This document shows, piece after piece, positions 11,180 to 24,059 of a DNA stretch of 64,000 nucleotides; position 1 is the first letter of the stretch, and each line of letters opens with the position of its first letter. This DNA comes from Mixophyes australis. Its lineage: Eukaryota; Chordata; Amphibia; Anura; Limnodynastidae. Below the pieces are notes generated by a model. It was given only the letters and a program-made list of their open reading frames with translations, did no database searches and was not told where the DNA came from. A program made the translations under genes and the position numbers. Location of the stretch: contig JAVHZZ010000001.1 of assembly GCA_036250195.1 (NCBI GenBank), positions 391,666,783-391,730,782 of the forward strand. Reading direction: 5' to 3'.

Positions 11180-11500
11180 AACATAGTTGATGAGGTTGAA
11201 AAAAGACACCAGTCCATCAAGTTCAACCTATTTTGGATCTCCTGCGATCCTGCACTTATATTTGAAATTGATCCAGAGTAAGCAACCGCCAATCTGTTTC
11301 AATTTTGAAAATCCCCCCAGATCCAATATTGCAGTCCTATTTTTACCCTACATCCATTACTATCCTTCATTTTAATTAATGGTCGTATCCCTGGATACAC
11401 TTTTCCGCTAAAAATTTGTCTAACCCTTTCTTAAACATATCTATTGAATCTGCCATCACAACCTTCCCTGGCAATGAATTCCATATGTATCTTTAAATCT
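11180..11500 (-). pseudogene. CR1-type LINE 3' end (ORF2 C-terminus plus 3' UTR)
   Basis: Read on the minus strand, the frame WNSLPGKVVMAD continues ...SIDMFKKGLDKFL and then stops, as at the end of CR1 ORF2 (W-N-x-L-P-x-x-V followed by F-K-x-x-L-D). The 3' UTR then ends with a segment that on the plus strand reads GAGGTTGAAAAAAGACACC then ATCAAGTTCAACC. That is close to the well-known CR1 terminus of other tetrapods (GGTTGGAAAAGACC, ATCAAGTCCAACC). Severely 5'-truncated. Confidence 0.8.
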
Positions 11501-11509
11501 TTGAATACA

Positions 11510-12739
11510 AATGATTACCTAGCTTCATTGCAAGCAATCTATAGTTAAAGCTTTGCCGCAGGATGTCATTCAACAAATGACAGCCAGGACCACGCTACAT
11601 GCATGTGTCACTAGAACCAACGCTGTAAATGTCAGATAGTTAAATCTTCCAAGGAGGAGGATTGAGAATGAAGCACTGTAGAAGAAAAGAAAGAAAAGAA
11701 AAACATCAGGCCATTATGCTTTGTTTCAAAGGTGAACACTGCTCTAGTCTGTGCAAAATGTCGAATCACTGCCAGACACTTGGATAGAGGAATTTGCTTC
11801 AAACATCTTTAAATAGAAAGTTCAGCATCAGTTCATAGGGGCCGAAAATTCTTTAATGTTCAGTAGCTCACAATTATAAGCCAGCACAAGTCACTTGTAG
11901 TATTGCATATTTACTTGTAACAAGACAAGGCTACAGAAATAGAAATGATTCACCTTTAATAATAGGTTGATCATTTTGTGGATGGTTTTAGGTAACCTTT
12001 CCAGGCTATTTATATTCTTCCCAGACAAGCGAGTAAAGTGCATGCTTTCTATAGTGAAGTTTCCTTGTTTAATGGTCCACTAGGATCCAATAGGCAGCCT
12101 GCTCACAGTTTGGATCATCGGGTTTTATACGATTTCTACTCCATTAACTACATTATTAGATTACAGTCTATCAATTTGTAGGCACACAAACCACCCACTA
12201 AAGGGAATGCCAGTTTGATAAAATGTGCTAGCTCACTACTACCCAGTCTTTAATAGCATATATTAAAAAAAAAAAAGGGAAGAAATGTAACGCAAAAACT
12301 TATGACATAGGCTGGGAGGACTTTACAAATTATCGTTAAACATTAAAGACTATGAGGCTAAAAGAAGTGCAGTAACTGAAGAAGACAGCTATTCATCCAG
12401 CTCACAAACCACTTCTTGCCTTTGGAATGCACTTTACCTGCAATGCAGTAGCATGTGTTCAGCAGCAGTAACATACCGCATTTTCTGTGGTTTGACAACA
12501 TACAATGAACTTTTGATGCAGTGGCCAGAGGGAAACATGAGTCTGTGTTTTTCATGTAGAATACAACTGCTCATCCTGCTGTAAACACGTGTATCTGCAC
12601 ATGTGATAAAAGTCATATTCACAACATAAGTTTGTGCACAGCCAAAAGCCCCAGAAACACTATTGTTCATTTATCTGTCAAAGCTCATTTAAAATCATGG
12701 ATTGACGTTGCGATAACATATCACTACAAAGAACATAAC
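11510..12739. other. Intron sequence, unassigned
   Basis: Non-repetitive apart from short A-rich runs (near 11690 and 12268). Open frames on the minus strand at 12358-12670 overlap each other in different frames and show no domain. No ZNF827 exon is expected or seen here. Confidence 0.45.
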
Positions 12740-12747
12740 AGCTATAC

Positions 12748-13344
12748 CAGAGGTGGGCAGCAGGGGGCCGTAGGACCAAATGCGGCCATCCAGGCTCCAT
12801 CTATGGCCCCCAACTCCTTGCTGCTTTATGGTCAGATATGTTTGTTATAACTTGTAACACTTAAAATGCCTGCTGATATATTACAGATAGGTGTCTCTTT
12901 CTCTGATTAAATGTATTATTTTAACTTATTACTCCGATTAAGAGCGATGGTGTGGGGCAGCACGGTGCCTAAGTGGTTAGTACTTCTGCCTCACAGCACT
13001 GGGGTCATGAGTTCAATTCCCGACCATGGCCTTATCTGTGAGGAGTTTGTATGTTCTCCCCGTGTTTGCGTGGGTTTCCTCCTACACTCCAAAAACATAC
13101 TAGTAGGTCAATTGACTGCTATTAAATTGCCCTTAGTCTCTGTGTGTGTGTGTGTGTGTGTCTTAGGGGATTTAGACTGTAAGCTCCAATGGAGCAGAGA
13201 CTGATGTGAATGAGTTCTCTGTACAGCACTGCGGAATCAGTGGCGCTGTATAAATAAATGATGATGATGATGATGGTGTGGTCCTTTTGAATGTTAGAGG
13301 GCCGCACCATGTGGCCCCAAAGCCTATCAGGCTGCCCTTCACTG
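12748..13344. mobile_element. hAT-type non-autonomous element split by a SINE
   Basis: The left end is CAGAGGTGGGCAGC. The right end reads CAGTGAAGGGCAGC when reverse-complemented (11 of 14 positions agree). Flanking 8-mers AGCTATAC and AACTGTAC agree at 6 of 8 positions, as expected for an old 8-bp duplication. Without the SINE the element is about 270 bp and has no transposase. Confidence 0.65.
12956..13271 (+). mobile_element. tRNA-derived SINE, copy 3, nested in a hAT element
   Basis: Full-length copy: tRNA-like head (CACGGTGCCTAAGTGG, B box GAGTTCAATTCCCGA), body with an internal deletion (the GGGTGCTCCGG block is missing), a TG run and the TATAAATAAATGATGATG tail. It is flanked by the 10-bp duplication GATGGTGTGG (12946-12955 and 13272-13281), although part of this could be tail sequence. 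Confidence 0.9.
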
Positions 13345-13352
13345 AACTGTAC

Positions 13353-14940
13353 ACACTGGTTTTCTGCTGAGAAGGATAAAAGGTCCTGGATACAGCCAGT
13401 GCCACTATGTTTTCCATCTCTAATTGCATGCTTTGATGTAGTGGGAAGAAGTTGGCAAAACTTCTACATGAAACAAAGTTTAAAGACAATCTGATACATT
13501 GGGTTTAAATATACTATATTACAAAATTATTATATAAAATAACTCTGTTGTCTCTATATCCCCCCAATGGCTTAAATTCATAATGGTTGTGCTTAAAATA
13601 TCTCCTGTCCTGTATTGTAGTGTAAGCCAGTCAGCACTCGTTTAATGAAAGGAATCAGGTGCACACAAAAATTTACCACTACTATCAAAGTATTAAATGT
13701 ATATTGTACCTTCATAAAAGGACTTACACAGCGCCGAAATGTTGGACTAAATAAATTTTCAAATGGCTTCATTGTACTCATACTTATTGAATACTATATT
13801 ATAGCATGTACAAGAGTTTAGTGATGTGAGTGCTGAGAATATATTAGATATTCATACACACTAGTAAACCAAATGTCAATATTCTTGGAAGTAAAACCCT
13901 AGAGTTGGCTAACTGTGGTCTTCACCTTTAGCTGCCCAATTTCACACAAAGCTGTACTAAGTTGCCTAAGGTCTCAAGCTTTATTCTAGACTTCACTCTA
14001 AAACTGGAGAATAAATAAATGAGACACCTATATGCAATGTGAGCGGGGATCCATGTACAACCTAAAATTTAATGCCAAAATCAGGCAATATAGTGTCACT
14101 CACCAAAGAAAGGTCCAGTCATGAAGCAACTGTCTAAGTGAAAGCAGCCTGGGTCCAGAGCTGAGGCCAGGATGCCTGCCATCTAAGAGTCGTCAGTACC
14201 TAAACCAAATGGTCAGGGCAGGCTGCAGTCAAAGAGAAGTCAGTATCCAAAACAAATGGTCAGGGCAGGCTGCAGTCTAAGAGTAGTTAAAATTTAGAAG
14301 CAGGGTCAGAACCAGAAACAAGGCAAGAATAGAATAAGTAGGCCATTCAGAAACAGTGCAGCTGCACCTATAATCATCACTGTAGCTATTAACATTCTGA
14401 AAGTTAAAGCACAGGGACCTAATCAAGAGGCTCCTAGCAAGTCAAGCCCCTCTGAGTAGATACAGTGCAGTAACATGATCTCACTGCACTGCCCGGGTAA
14501 TCAGAGGCGTCCATGACAACTGAGCACACAGGAACAGAAGAAGAGGATTGTAGGTGGAGTGCATCTGCGCCCATAAAGAAGGTAAGAAGGTACTAAGAGA
14601 GACTAATAATAATAATAATAATGTAAGGTGTCTGGGGTTGTACAATTTTTACACAAAATCATCATGCGCATTTTAATGCAAATGTATTATTTTTTACTTT
14701 AACAAACTGAAAATATTTAAAATAAAACTCATATACTAATTGATTAATTACTGCTGTAGAAAAAAGCCTTAAAAAGTTCAGATTATATTTCAATTGGTAA
14801 TATGTGGACTGCTTCAGCTGACTGAAAACATGAAAAGCAAAATAATTTACCATTACAAAGCAGGGGAACGCTTCAATAACTCTCTGGAGTTGTTCAATTA
14901 TCACTTTCATGTGCTAGAAACATTCTCATCATATAGACGT
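13353..14940. other. Intron sequence with a small tandem repeat
   Basis: Mostly unassigned. A roughly 47-bp unit containing AAATGGTCAGGGCAGGCTGC is present twice in tandem near 14192-14285, with a short AAT run near 14605-14622. No splice-flanked coding frame was recognised. Confidence 0.5.
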
Positions 14941-14941
14941 T

Positions 14942-15358
14942 GGGCCTGAATTATTAGGAGATGCACACTGAGCGCAATGTGTTTTTGTTTTAAAACGCAC
15001 ATCAATCGGGTATACGTACACCCAAATTCAACAAGGAGCGGATCTGAAGATACGTGTGGTGATAAATCCGGGTATAGGTCAGCTCTGCTCTACTAAACAA
15101 GACACTGCAGGGTACGCCCAATACATATGTGGAACATAAACTCACAAAAGAACGCACAGAAAAAAAAAAGAAATCTATTCAATTAATGTCACCTGTTCCC
15201 TCCCTGAAATCATAGGCTGTAGTAAGTGTCCTTTGCACTTGAAGAAGAATTGAATATGGCTGCGTTCTGTGACCAATTGTCTGGTTCTAGGCATGCGCAG
15301 AGTAAGTGTGCAGATTATATGCACAAAATCGCTGTTAAAGTGCCTTAATGAATCTGTC
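14942..15358. mobile_element. Possible MITE with GGCCTGAATTATTAGG-type ends
   Basis: The left end GGGCCTGAATTATTAGG and the right end (reverse complement GGACAGATTCATTAAGG) are imperfect inverted repeats. The interior has CG-containing sequence unlike the surrounding AT-rich intron. No clear target duplication. Offered as a weak call. Confidence 0.3.
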
Positions 15359-15423
15359 CAGTCAAGTGGAACTGTTGGTCAAGGAAAGTTCTGGAAGACC
15401 AATAAAGGTCTCTGACCGAACTG

Positions 15424-15580
15424 TGCATGTTTTTGGGAGTGTGGGAGGAAACCAGAGCACCCGCAGGAAACCCACGCAAACACGGGGACAACTATACAAA
15501 CACCACACAGATAAGGTCATGGTTGGGCATCGAACTCTGCTGGGAGGCAGAAGTGCTAACCACTAAGCCACCATACTAAC
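15424..15580 (-). mobile_element. SINE, copy 4, reverse orientation, 3'-truncated
   Basis: The reverse complement carries the tRNA-like head (GTGGCTTAGTGGTTAGCACT), a decayed B box and the body up to the ACACTCCCAAAAACATG block. The LINE-like tail and TGATGA repeat are missing. It is more diverged than the other copies. Confidence 0.85.
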
Positions 15581-15589
15581 ACAACAATG

Positions 15590-18500
15590 ATTTGTCTAGA
15601 TTAGTTGCCAGAAGAAAGCCACTTCTTAAATCTCATCAAGTCAATAGACGTTATCTACAGAGCTGTGTCCCATAGCACAAATTCCGTTTGTGACATTATA
15701 ATTCTCATTTTACGGGAAAGCACGTGTTTTAGTGCTCCAAGATAGTGTCAACTGTGGTGGTGTCAAACTTTTGCTCCTTCTGGTGGAAGAAGCTGGGCAT
15801 ATCAGGCTGTCACTTACTAAATGAGGGCTAGACATTGGAATACATATTCTATTACTCAAAAATAAAGATATTAAAAAGGAGCTTCAGGAAGTGCAAATCA
15901 CAGTGTAGTGTAGTGTAGGTTATTATCTGGTGATCACCAAACAATAAGTAGTAGGTGCCATATAACTTGAAAGAGGAGAATACCTATTTCAAATGAGGGT
16001 ATCCTTGATTTTTGTGAAGCCAGGATGGGGAAGATCTGTGTCTCTCACCCCATCCCTGGCTTCTTAAGTCTTTCTGTAGTGTAGGAAATTATTGCCTGGT
16101 GATCACACATGGTCACCAGATAATAACTACTAAGGGGGCTCCTCATGTGAAAGAGGGTGCCCCTGAATCTATAGGTGCTTTTAGTGCCCTCTCCCCCAAT
16201 CTCTGGCTCTTCATTATTTTCTGTACACAATGGACGAGGAGGTTGGGATTAATGACAACATCAGGCATTGGCGAAATTATGTCATTAAAACCCTGCTCCT
16301 CCCCCTGTCCACCACTGACAGAAAATAGCTGTGGGGACTGGTAAGTATAATTTTAACTTCTTTTACACCTGTGTATCAAGGACAAGTATGACTTATCATT
16401 AGCATTTTAGAGTTGTATATGCCGGATGAGCCCAAACTCTCATTAGCAATGAAGGGGTTAATATATACTTTTCCTAAGGGACATTATTAATATACAATGT
16501 TTATAAGGCAGCAATGATTTACAACAGGGGCAATAATATTTAATTTATAACAGGGGCAATAATCATTTATTTATGACAGGTGCAACACTTAATATTTCAC
16601 GATGGCAGCATAATTTATAGTGCACACTTGTGGCACTACAAGTGGCAGCATGCAAATGGTGCCCAATTAATGTCAATCTCCTCCTGCTTTTTAACTTTAT
16701 TATGACCATGAGCATTTCATAGTTTAATGAGGAAGATCATTTTCTCATTTAGAAGGTGTACTTATTACACTGGGAATAACCTTTTTTATTTCATAGTCTA
16801 CCCTGGTGTAGTTAATATTTTTGGTGGGACAAATATGGTTTTTGTAGCATAGCGATTTAAATATATATTTTTTTATTTGCAATTCATATAGAGAAAGACA
16901 TACAAAATGGTCTGGAGGGAAAGCTATGACTCTTGGGTACACTATTGGAACCAAAAGCTGCCAGCAAATGCCTTCTTCCAGTTTGGCAGGAAATGAGGAA
17001 AAGTGTTTAGCTGCTGATCATAGATAGATGTTTGCCCTATTGCACAAGACCCATCGCAACAGGACAGCTCTACTAAAGGCAGTCAGGAAGGAGATGCAGA
17101 TACTCCCTTTACTGAGATAAACATCACACAATAGAACTAGACAAAACACGAACTATGAGTGTATTACATTTGCATCTGTATTGCATGTCTGTGTATGCCC
17201 CCCAAATCCTTATACAACTGAGTTGACCAATTCTAATAAAGTCTCTAATTCAATTTAGTAGGCACCAGCATTAGTGAACAACAATTTCCCACTAATTTAG
17301 ATAGTCCAGTTGCTTCAGATAACTAAATAGTTATTTGAAGTAGATTACTAACAATTAATAAGGACTTCCAGTGTCAAAAATCAGGTCTGACCTTTAAACT
17401 GGGACACTTTGGAACCTTCTGCATGGGGCATAGTTTATATAGCTGTTTTGAGGTCCCAGATGTGGTTCGATGTGGAACCCATCCAATCTAGGGTCACTGT
17501 CGCGTCCCCTTTATTATTTCTCCCGGGGAAAGAATCAATGTGATAAGTATTAATTGATGAATAGAAGCTCTACTCTCACCCTACAGGCATAACTTCAGGG
17601 AGTAATTTGTCTTTGTTGCCATCAGATACCAAGAACAAGCTCTTCTTCTTAGGACCGTACTCTTGATAATCATGAGAAGGAGAAGACTGGGGATAGAGAC
17701 AACCTCTGCCTGCTCAGCACTTTAGTGAAAGACAAGAATGGTTCACAAATTAGTAAACCGATAAACATAAATGAAACTCCAGAGACTGCTGAATGAGAGA
17801 TTATAACACAATTGGTATTAATTTAAGCAGGGACTGTGGACAGGACAAATGAAAAATATTGTAATTTTTCTGTCTAATTGCTTTGTTTCTGTGGTAACAC
17901 AAAGTGACAGCCGTTTAAACAATAACAGTTGGATGAATTACTTGTCATACAACTGCCAGTGCATGGAAATATATCATATAAACACAGACCAAACTGTAAT
18001 AATAGTACTTCAGAAAAGTAAATAATAAAGTCTTGTCCAGTTTAAACACCAGGTACCCAAAATATGCTGTTACCCGCTAATAAAGTGCTGTTTAGAGCAA
18101 CCAAGAGTAAAATATTTCAATACACACATATAGGGGATAATGGATTGTGTGCAGTTGATTATAAGGATTTCAGAAGTCACCAATGATCCTCATGACCATA
18201 TAAAGCACAAGGCCATATTAGTGCCTTTACACAGGTCACAGGTATTTGAGGTGACTTTGAACATCCTTATAGTCTAAATATTACATGGCTATTTTTTGTA
18301 ATATTAATATTATATATAAATAAGGTCAAGTAAACATATTTGGTAAAGTCTTGGGTAAGGTTATGTGAATGGAAAGTAAGAGACAGTAATATTAGGCAAT
18401 GAGGGATGTAAAGTTACGTGAACCTTATTTTCTATGTATAATTTTAGATGTGTTTTGCCAAAGGCAAGATACACTTTTTGTGCTTGTAGAGCATAGAAAA

Positions 18501-18597
18501 CTCCAGTCACTCACGATTCAAGAGTCATTTTGAAAGTTTTATATGTAATAAAAATGGATTATATTGTATTTAAGCTGTTGTAAATAAATAGTATTAT
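15590..18597. other. Intron sequence, mostly unassigned
   Basis: A diverged direct repeat of about 165 bp is visible: GTGTAGGTTATTATCTGGTG near 15912 and GTGTAGGAAATTATTGCCTG near 16078. Each copy runs on to a GCCAGGATGG/CCCATCCCTGGC-like segment. A short tandem containing ACAGGGGCAATAAT occurs at about 16520-16580. The remainder shows no feature I can support. Confidence 0.45.
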
Positions 18598-18806
18598 AAC
18601 ATACTTTCCTACTCTCCCAAAATGTCTGGGAGACTCACAAATGTCGGGGACTCCCAGGAGAGCAGGCCACCCTGCTGCAGAGCAATGATGTGAAGCACTG
18701 CATTGCGCAGTGGGTGTTAGGGCCACAATGACATAGTTGCATTGCTACACTCCCCCCCCCCCCCCTCGGTTCTCCCAGGTGACGTAGGCAAGTATGTACT
18801 ATGGTA
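18598..18806. mobile_element. Dispersed element, TACTTGCC / GGCAAGTA family
   Basis: It starts ACATACTTTCCTACTCTCCC and ends GTAGGCAAGTATGT, the same inverted ends and CTCCC...GGGAGACTC start as the element at 570-1175. It contains a poly-C run (18752-18765). No coding capacity. Confidence 0.7.
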
Positions 18807-21160
18807 TGATTAGGGTTCTCATACTTATCTGATGAACAAAGAAACAACATAAAAACAGAACACACGTTTGATTTGAAGTCTGCTCAGACCATAAAATCCA
18901 TCCCAGTGGTAAATGAAGTAAAAGAGTTATAGGGACCTTTTTCCACTTAGTGGTCCGAATTATGGGGTATTAGAATTGCAAGTTAAAGAATTTTATCATC
19001 AAGAGAAGTATGGTGAAACAGATTGTGCTGCTTTAAGAACAAAATACTATCATGTTTATAATCTTTGAGTTCCAATATAATAATTAAACACAGAAATATG
19101 TTTATTAAATGAAAGGGCATTGGCCTATTGGTCGCCTTGGACCCCAGATGTTTTAAGGAAATTGATCATATAAAATTAATTTTAGACATGATATTTGAAA
19201 AATGCCAAAGTGACTGAATACTGTTTATAACCCTAACACAGACATGACATGATGTTTGCTCAGTCCACAAAAAACACCCTGACATATTTCTGGTTGCCAC
19301 GGTAGCAGCATAGAGAACAGAAGGGTTGGACCAGGACAGACATCAAGGAAGCGTTGAATGAGAAGGCCAACCTGCCACTGATTAATACTCTATATTTCAG
19401 CTTAGCTTATTGAATTACATCAAAAACAGTGTTTTAAATTTTGGATGGAGCTCTCCTTTAAAAGAGATGGTGAGGTTAGAATACGAGTTTAATAATGTGG
19501 TCATCTATATGGCGGTATAACAACTGGCAAATAAATGTGTGGTGGAATTGTGGTTGGGATGTCCAAACATATCTGGTAATATGGGCAAGCTCTATAGTAA
19601 AAGATCAGTTTTTGTGTGGGACAGAGTAGCTTACCGAGGTCAACAATGCTCCCTGTGAAGGAAAATAATCTTGATGGGTAATTTAACATGTTACTCTGAT
19701 TTATTTTCATTTTACTTGTACATTGAAGCATATTTAAAGCACACGACATTCAATGAACAACTGTCTGCCATTAGGTCTTGTACTCACTGAGCTGTGTGAT
19801 CTGTTCACCAGCCTGACCCCGGTGATGTAATAGCAGCCTTTAATACAACAATTAGCAGTGCAGTGAGGTGGACTTGCAGGCAGTCACATATGGTAATTTC
19901 TCTCTGTTCTGTTTCACTCCTGATTTGTGCACTGGTAGTTGGCACCATGCCAACCTCTGGTATGGTGCCAGAAGATTATTTTTTTTTTTATGTATGGTCG
20001 GGAGCAGACTTATAAAAGGACAATCAATGCTTCATTTTCAGAATGCTCCCTATATTACAAAACACTCTCTCTCTTATGATTATTGATAGCATCATATAAA
20101 TTGCATTCTGTAAGGCATCACCAATGTACAAACAAAAAAAAGACACAAATTCTGGATTAATTTCAAGCCTTAATTTTCATAGAATCTAACAACTGTAAGG
20201 ACAGTTGGAGATTTCACAAAACATTCTCCTCTGCAAGCAAATTATTACTGAGTAAATCTTCAAGCTTGCGGTGAAGCAAGAAGTTCTGCATATCCCCACC
20301 CACCAGGAACAGTCTAGGCACCTCCATAGGAAGAAAGAAACATTCACCCAGACAGAAAGACACCAGGCAGAACGGCTTCAGTTGCTCCATCTCCTGCTCT
20401 CAGGATGATGGAAGGGAAATAACCTTACTGAGGCACTTCTGTGGTGAAGGACTCTTCACAGATACTAGACGATAAAGGTCTGGTAAGTGGTCTGTTATTG
20501 CCAGATTGCGAACATGGATTACATGGAACATGTGCTCTAAAGTACTACAGTAGTATTTCTGCCTTTGTGTTCCCGATTCCCTGTATCAATCTTGTATCTC
20601 ACAGTTCGCACCTCAGCAGAAACAATGAGACCTGGTCATTTGTCCATGAGGTCTGGGAGCAAATCAGAATGTGTGAGTTGTACAGTGATGCTGTCCCTGT
20701 ACAACTCAGAACTAAGTTTCGTGAGCGAGACAAAATCAAAGTCTCATCTCTTGAGAACTGTCCTCCTCATCATAGGACAAGTAAGTAATTTTAAAATGTG
20801 TTACATGGGAGCGATGAGGAAGAAATGTGTGTTTATTTTTTTGAAAGCCCGGGACCACTGCTTTCTTCACCCTAGGCTTACAAAAACGTAAGAATACAGA
20901 CTAAACAAAGAAAAACCTGGCGCTGAAATACACTTCACACCATGAAGGTGAGTGCCAATCGCAGCTGTACTGAGGGTGATGTGTACACCCCCGCAAGGAT
21001 GAACAGGATACAAATAGATGTTTACAGTGCTGGGAGGTAATCCACTTAGATGTGTGCTGGTTGATATATTATCGACCAATATATAAATCACATATATTCA
21101 GCAAGAGATGAAGTATTGCAATTTAATGGTTAAAACACAATAAAATAATTAGTCCGATAC
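18807..21160. other. Intron sequence, mostly unassigned
   Basis: A frame at 20441-20788 has no recognisable domain. The stretch 20880-21110 begins AACAAAGAAAAACCTGGCGC, which resembles the ends of the TIR element at 37.66 kb (A-rich, then GCGCT) and may be the edge of a related repeat. Nothing else is supported. Confidence 0.4.
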
Positions 21161-21165
21161 GGACA

Positions 21166-21590
21166 TCAGATCACATATGCGTCAAATTGCCAATGTCCCA
21201 TAATATAACATAGCACAATTGAGATGGGCAAAAGAGAGTACTGCCTAGTACTGAATGGTAGATATATGGATATATGGATAGACCAGGGACATTTAGAGAT
21301 CTGAACCAGAGTAACATCACTGATTAGAGAGGCCACAACATTCCAAAACAAATCAATTTTTGGCCGCCCAGATATGAAGGAAGGAACCCTGCTCCCCACA
21401 GCCCATCCAACACAGATCAGAGGTGGTTCCGTATATCCTTTTTAGCCTAGAAGGATACAAATACCACCGGAAATATATTTTATAAGAGTTTTCTTTCACA
21501 AAAGTGGAAATAGAGGTCTTCAAGCTCCTTTCTCTAATTGTTGTCCAGGTGTCCTCATCTGATGGCTTACTCAAATCAGGGGTATTCATT
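21166..21590 (-). pseudogene. L1-type LINE ORF2 C-terminal fragment
   Basis: The minus-strand frame (21589-21353) contains TWTTIRERSLKTSISTFVKE, then FRWYLYPSRLKRIYG and CWMGCGEQGSFLHIW. This is the typical L1 ORF2 stretch with a (H/F)RWYxTPxxL motif followed by CWRxCGxxGxxxHxxW, a Cys-His knuckle C-x3-C-x6-H. A frameshift joins the remainder (FWNVVASLISDVT) in another frame downstream to about 21170. 5'-truncated and dead. Confidence 0.8.
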
Positions 21591-21954
21591 TTTTATGTAG
21601 CACATCACAAGCTCAAATAAGTTTTGTTGGTTCTCTTCAGCTCACACCCACATTCTGCAGACATTGTAAACTGTCTGAACAAAAATATTCATCATATTTG
21701 GCTGTAATGCAAATTTAGCTGCTGTTATCTATTCAAGGCAACATTGGTGTCAACATCATCAGGGTTATGCTTAAATTACATAATTACTAATGATGTCTGT
21801 ATTGCTGTTATGAGCAGATACAATAAAATTTATTTTTAAGAAACATTCCATTGCATTTTATATTTGCAATATTAGTGCAAAATAGTAATCTGGTACCAGT
21901 GCACTCCTGCTAGTTTGACATTCCACCACTCCCATCTTTTGTATATCCATAGTT

Positions 21955-22108
21955 GCCTCCAACATCCTGCCCACTTCATCATAGCCCCACCCCTGCTTTA
22001 ATAGGCTGAAAATTGTGATGTTCCGTTGAGGGGGCGGTGCCTAATGATGCTATTCGAGTGGCCACCCCTCCTGAAGGGGAGACTTCAGAAGTTGGCAAGT
22101 ATGAGTAT
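21955..22108. mobile_element. Dispersed element fragment, TACTTGCC / GGCAAGTA family
   Basis: The interior shares CCCACCCCTGC..TAATAGGCTGAAAATTGTG with the element at 888-1175 (GCCCTGCCCCTGCTGTAATTGG). It ends AGAAGTTGGCAAGTATGAG. The left end is decayed. An A-rich tract follows (about 22150-22170). Confidence 0.6.
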
Positions 22109-22169
22109 ATCATTAGATAATGTAATTCTATTGATGTTAAGAAACATAAAAAAAAAAAACCAAAAAAAA

Positions 22170-23064
22170 AACCACACACACAACAAAAAATAAATCATAT
22201 GTGCAAACACAGTGCACATAAACAATGAATACTCTATCTAATGCCATTCAGATATTTTGAGTTCAGATAACTTTTGATGCATTGGTTTAGTCATGCCCTT
22301 CTGCAACTTTTTCTAAATAAATTGCTTTATCTTTTAGCTTCCTTCTGTGCTTATTTTTAGCCACATGTTATCATTTATCAGACAGAGACATTTCTCTGTG
22401 ATTCCCTGGAAAACAACACAGATGTGTCCTCTTCATTGGACACAGCTGCGCCCAGAGACCAGCTTTGTGTAGTATCCATGGGCAGGAAAAATAAACATCT
22501 TTAGATGATGGTATGGAATGGGCAAATAGAACAGAAAGAAGCTACTATGAAAATATCATGTATTTAGCTAAAAGAGAGTGTGTCGGAGCCAACAATGTAA
22601 AATCATGTGGGGAAATCCCTTATAAATGCACAATATCATTGCTTACTGATACTCATCTATTTTACAATGTGGGAAGAAACCTTTATTCTGATATCCAGGG
22701 GCCTGTACCATACTTTTCTCCCTTTCTCTTAGAGCAAATAAAATAGCTTTTATAATAGTGCTACAATAATGGAAAATTCTACCTGTACATGAAATAATAA
22801 TAATAAAAATAATTTAATTGTCTGTTTCAAAATGTATCTCTTTATCCAGGCTATATTGATGTTTTACTTTTTTCACCTGTACAATAAATATCCATAACCC
22901 AGGTTTATTTTGTTTGTTTTACTTATTTGTTGTCTTGAAAAGAAATGCCCACATATAAAGTATTACTAACAGCAAGAACGATACTAATATGGCAACATTA
23001 CTGCATGCACTACAGCAGACAAAGTAATATGTTTCCTACTGTTAGTTCCACATAAATGAATTAC
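22170..23064. other. Intron sequence before the second module exon
   Basis: AT-rich, with a short TAATAA run near 22795-22808. No repeat ends and no additional exon recognised. Confidence 0.45.
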
Positions 23065-23295
23065 CAGAAAGTTTCATGAGGAGCTCAGATGCTGCCTTGA
23101 TGGAGATATCCTGTGTCAGCAGGTTTGGCTGTGTTTCCTGGGACTTGGCTTTTTCTGGCGTGTTTGAGAGGTGTGCATCGCATTCATGGCTGTAGGTGTA
23201 ACCAGACTGTGGAGACAGGGAGCTGCTAAGCTCTCCATCATTAGGCTCCTCTTTCACTTTAACTGTAAGAGTCAGAGGCTCCTTCTGATTTGCAG
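23065..23295 (-). CDS. ZNF827: ZNF827 coding exon, second KEEP/QDISIK module
   Basis: A 231-bp exon (77 codons, symmetric phase 1-1). The acceptor TTGTCTATTCACAG precedes 23295 and the donor TCTG/GTAATT follows 23065. It opens AANQKEPLTLTVKVKEEPND and ends LTQDISIKAASELLMKLS plus one base. VKEEP fits the SUMO-acceptor consensus. In human ZNF827 as I remember it, the matching piece opens AANQKEP..VKEEP and ends DVSVKAASELLMKLS. Size, phase, opening AxxxKxx and closing block match the next exon at 5878-6111, so the two look like products of an old exon duplication. Because both phases are 1, skipping this exon would keep the frame. Intact, with no stop. Confidence 0.97.
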
Positions 23296-23639
23296 CTGTG
23301 AATAGACAAAATGCACTGGATCAAAGAGAGAAAACATGTTGCATGGTACAATATTCCTAAACACTGCAAATATAAAGAAAATATTTAACAGATTTAATAT
23401 GATCTTCATCCTCCAAATGCTTTAGAACCAGAGAATAACAGAGATTACAGTACCAATATGAAAGTTGGCAATGGAGTGGTTTCATTGAAGACAAAACATG
23501 ATTTGATTAATGTGGGACCTGTCCAATCAGGAGCTGCCATCTTTGAAACCCCTCCTTAGACACCTTTTGAATTTCTCTGTGATCTATCTATGATACTCCC
23601 CCAGTTCCCAAGAGCCTAGCTGACCCAGCAGTGTGAAGG

Positions 23640-24010
23640 TTACATGTGGTAGTAGCAGAGGCTGGCTGGTCCAGACAAAAAAAAGACCGTTTTGGGCCGG
23701 TCCCTAGAATCTATTGCTAGGTGGCTGGCCCCTCCTCCTGGACCAGCCACCTCCTCTCATTGGCTGCGGAGCCTTATGATCCTTTCCCTCTATGTGTGGC
23801 CTGCTCAGTTTCACATGGGCAAGGGCAGGCTGCACTGGGGGCAGGGGGGCATCTGCCCCCCAGGCAGGTCCCATGATGGGCTACCTTGGACTGGGTCACT
23901 GGGACACCTGCATTTTTTTCCATTAAAATAGGCTGCTGAGTTGAGTCTTGCCCCCCAGGCTGAAATTTGCCAGCACTCCCCTGCACATGGGACGCACACC
24001 AAGTGACAGG
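23640..24010 (+). repeat. Dispersed GC-rich repeat (GGCTGGCTGG / CTGCCCCCCAGG)
   Basis: Shared blocks include GGGGGCATCTGCCCCCCAGG, GGACTGGGTCACTG, and the end AGGCTGAAATTTGCCAGC. The same order is seen, reversed, at about 59340-59530, and in part at 25650-25880. No terminal repeats or coding sequence recognised, so the class is unknown. Confidence 0.55.
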
Positions 24011-24059
24011 TGCTGTCCCATGTGTGAAGAGAAAGAAGACTGTACAGCGAGTGCGGATG

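Noticed and set aside
14605..14622. Short AAT run as a possible SINE tail
   Set aside because: No SINE body precedes it. It is treated as a small microsatellite.
20441..20891. Two overlapping plus-strand frames of over 100 codons
   Set aside because: They overlap in different frames, have no recognisable domain, and no relation to ZNF827 on the opposite strand.
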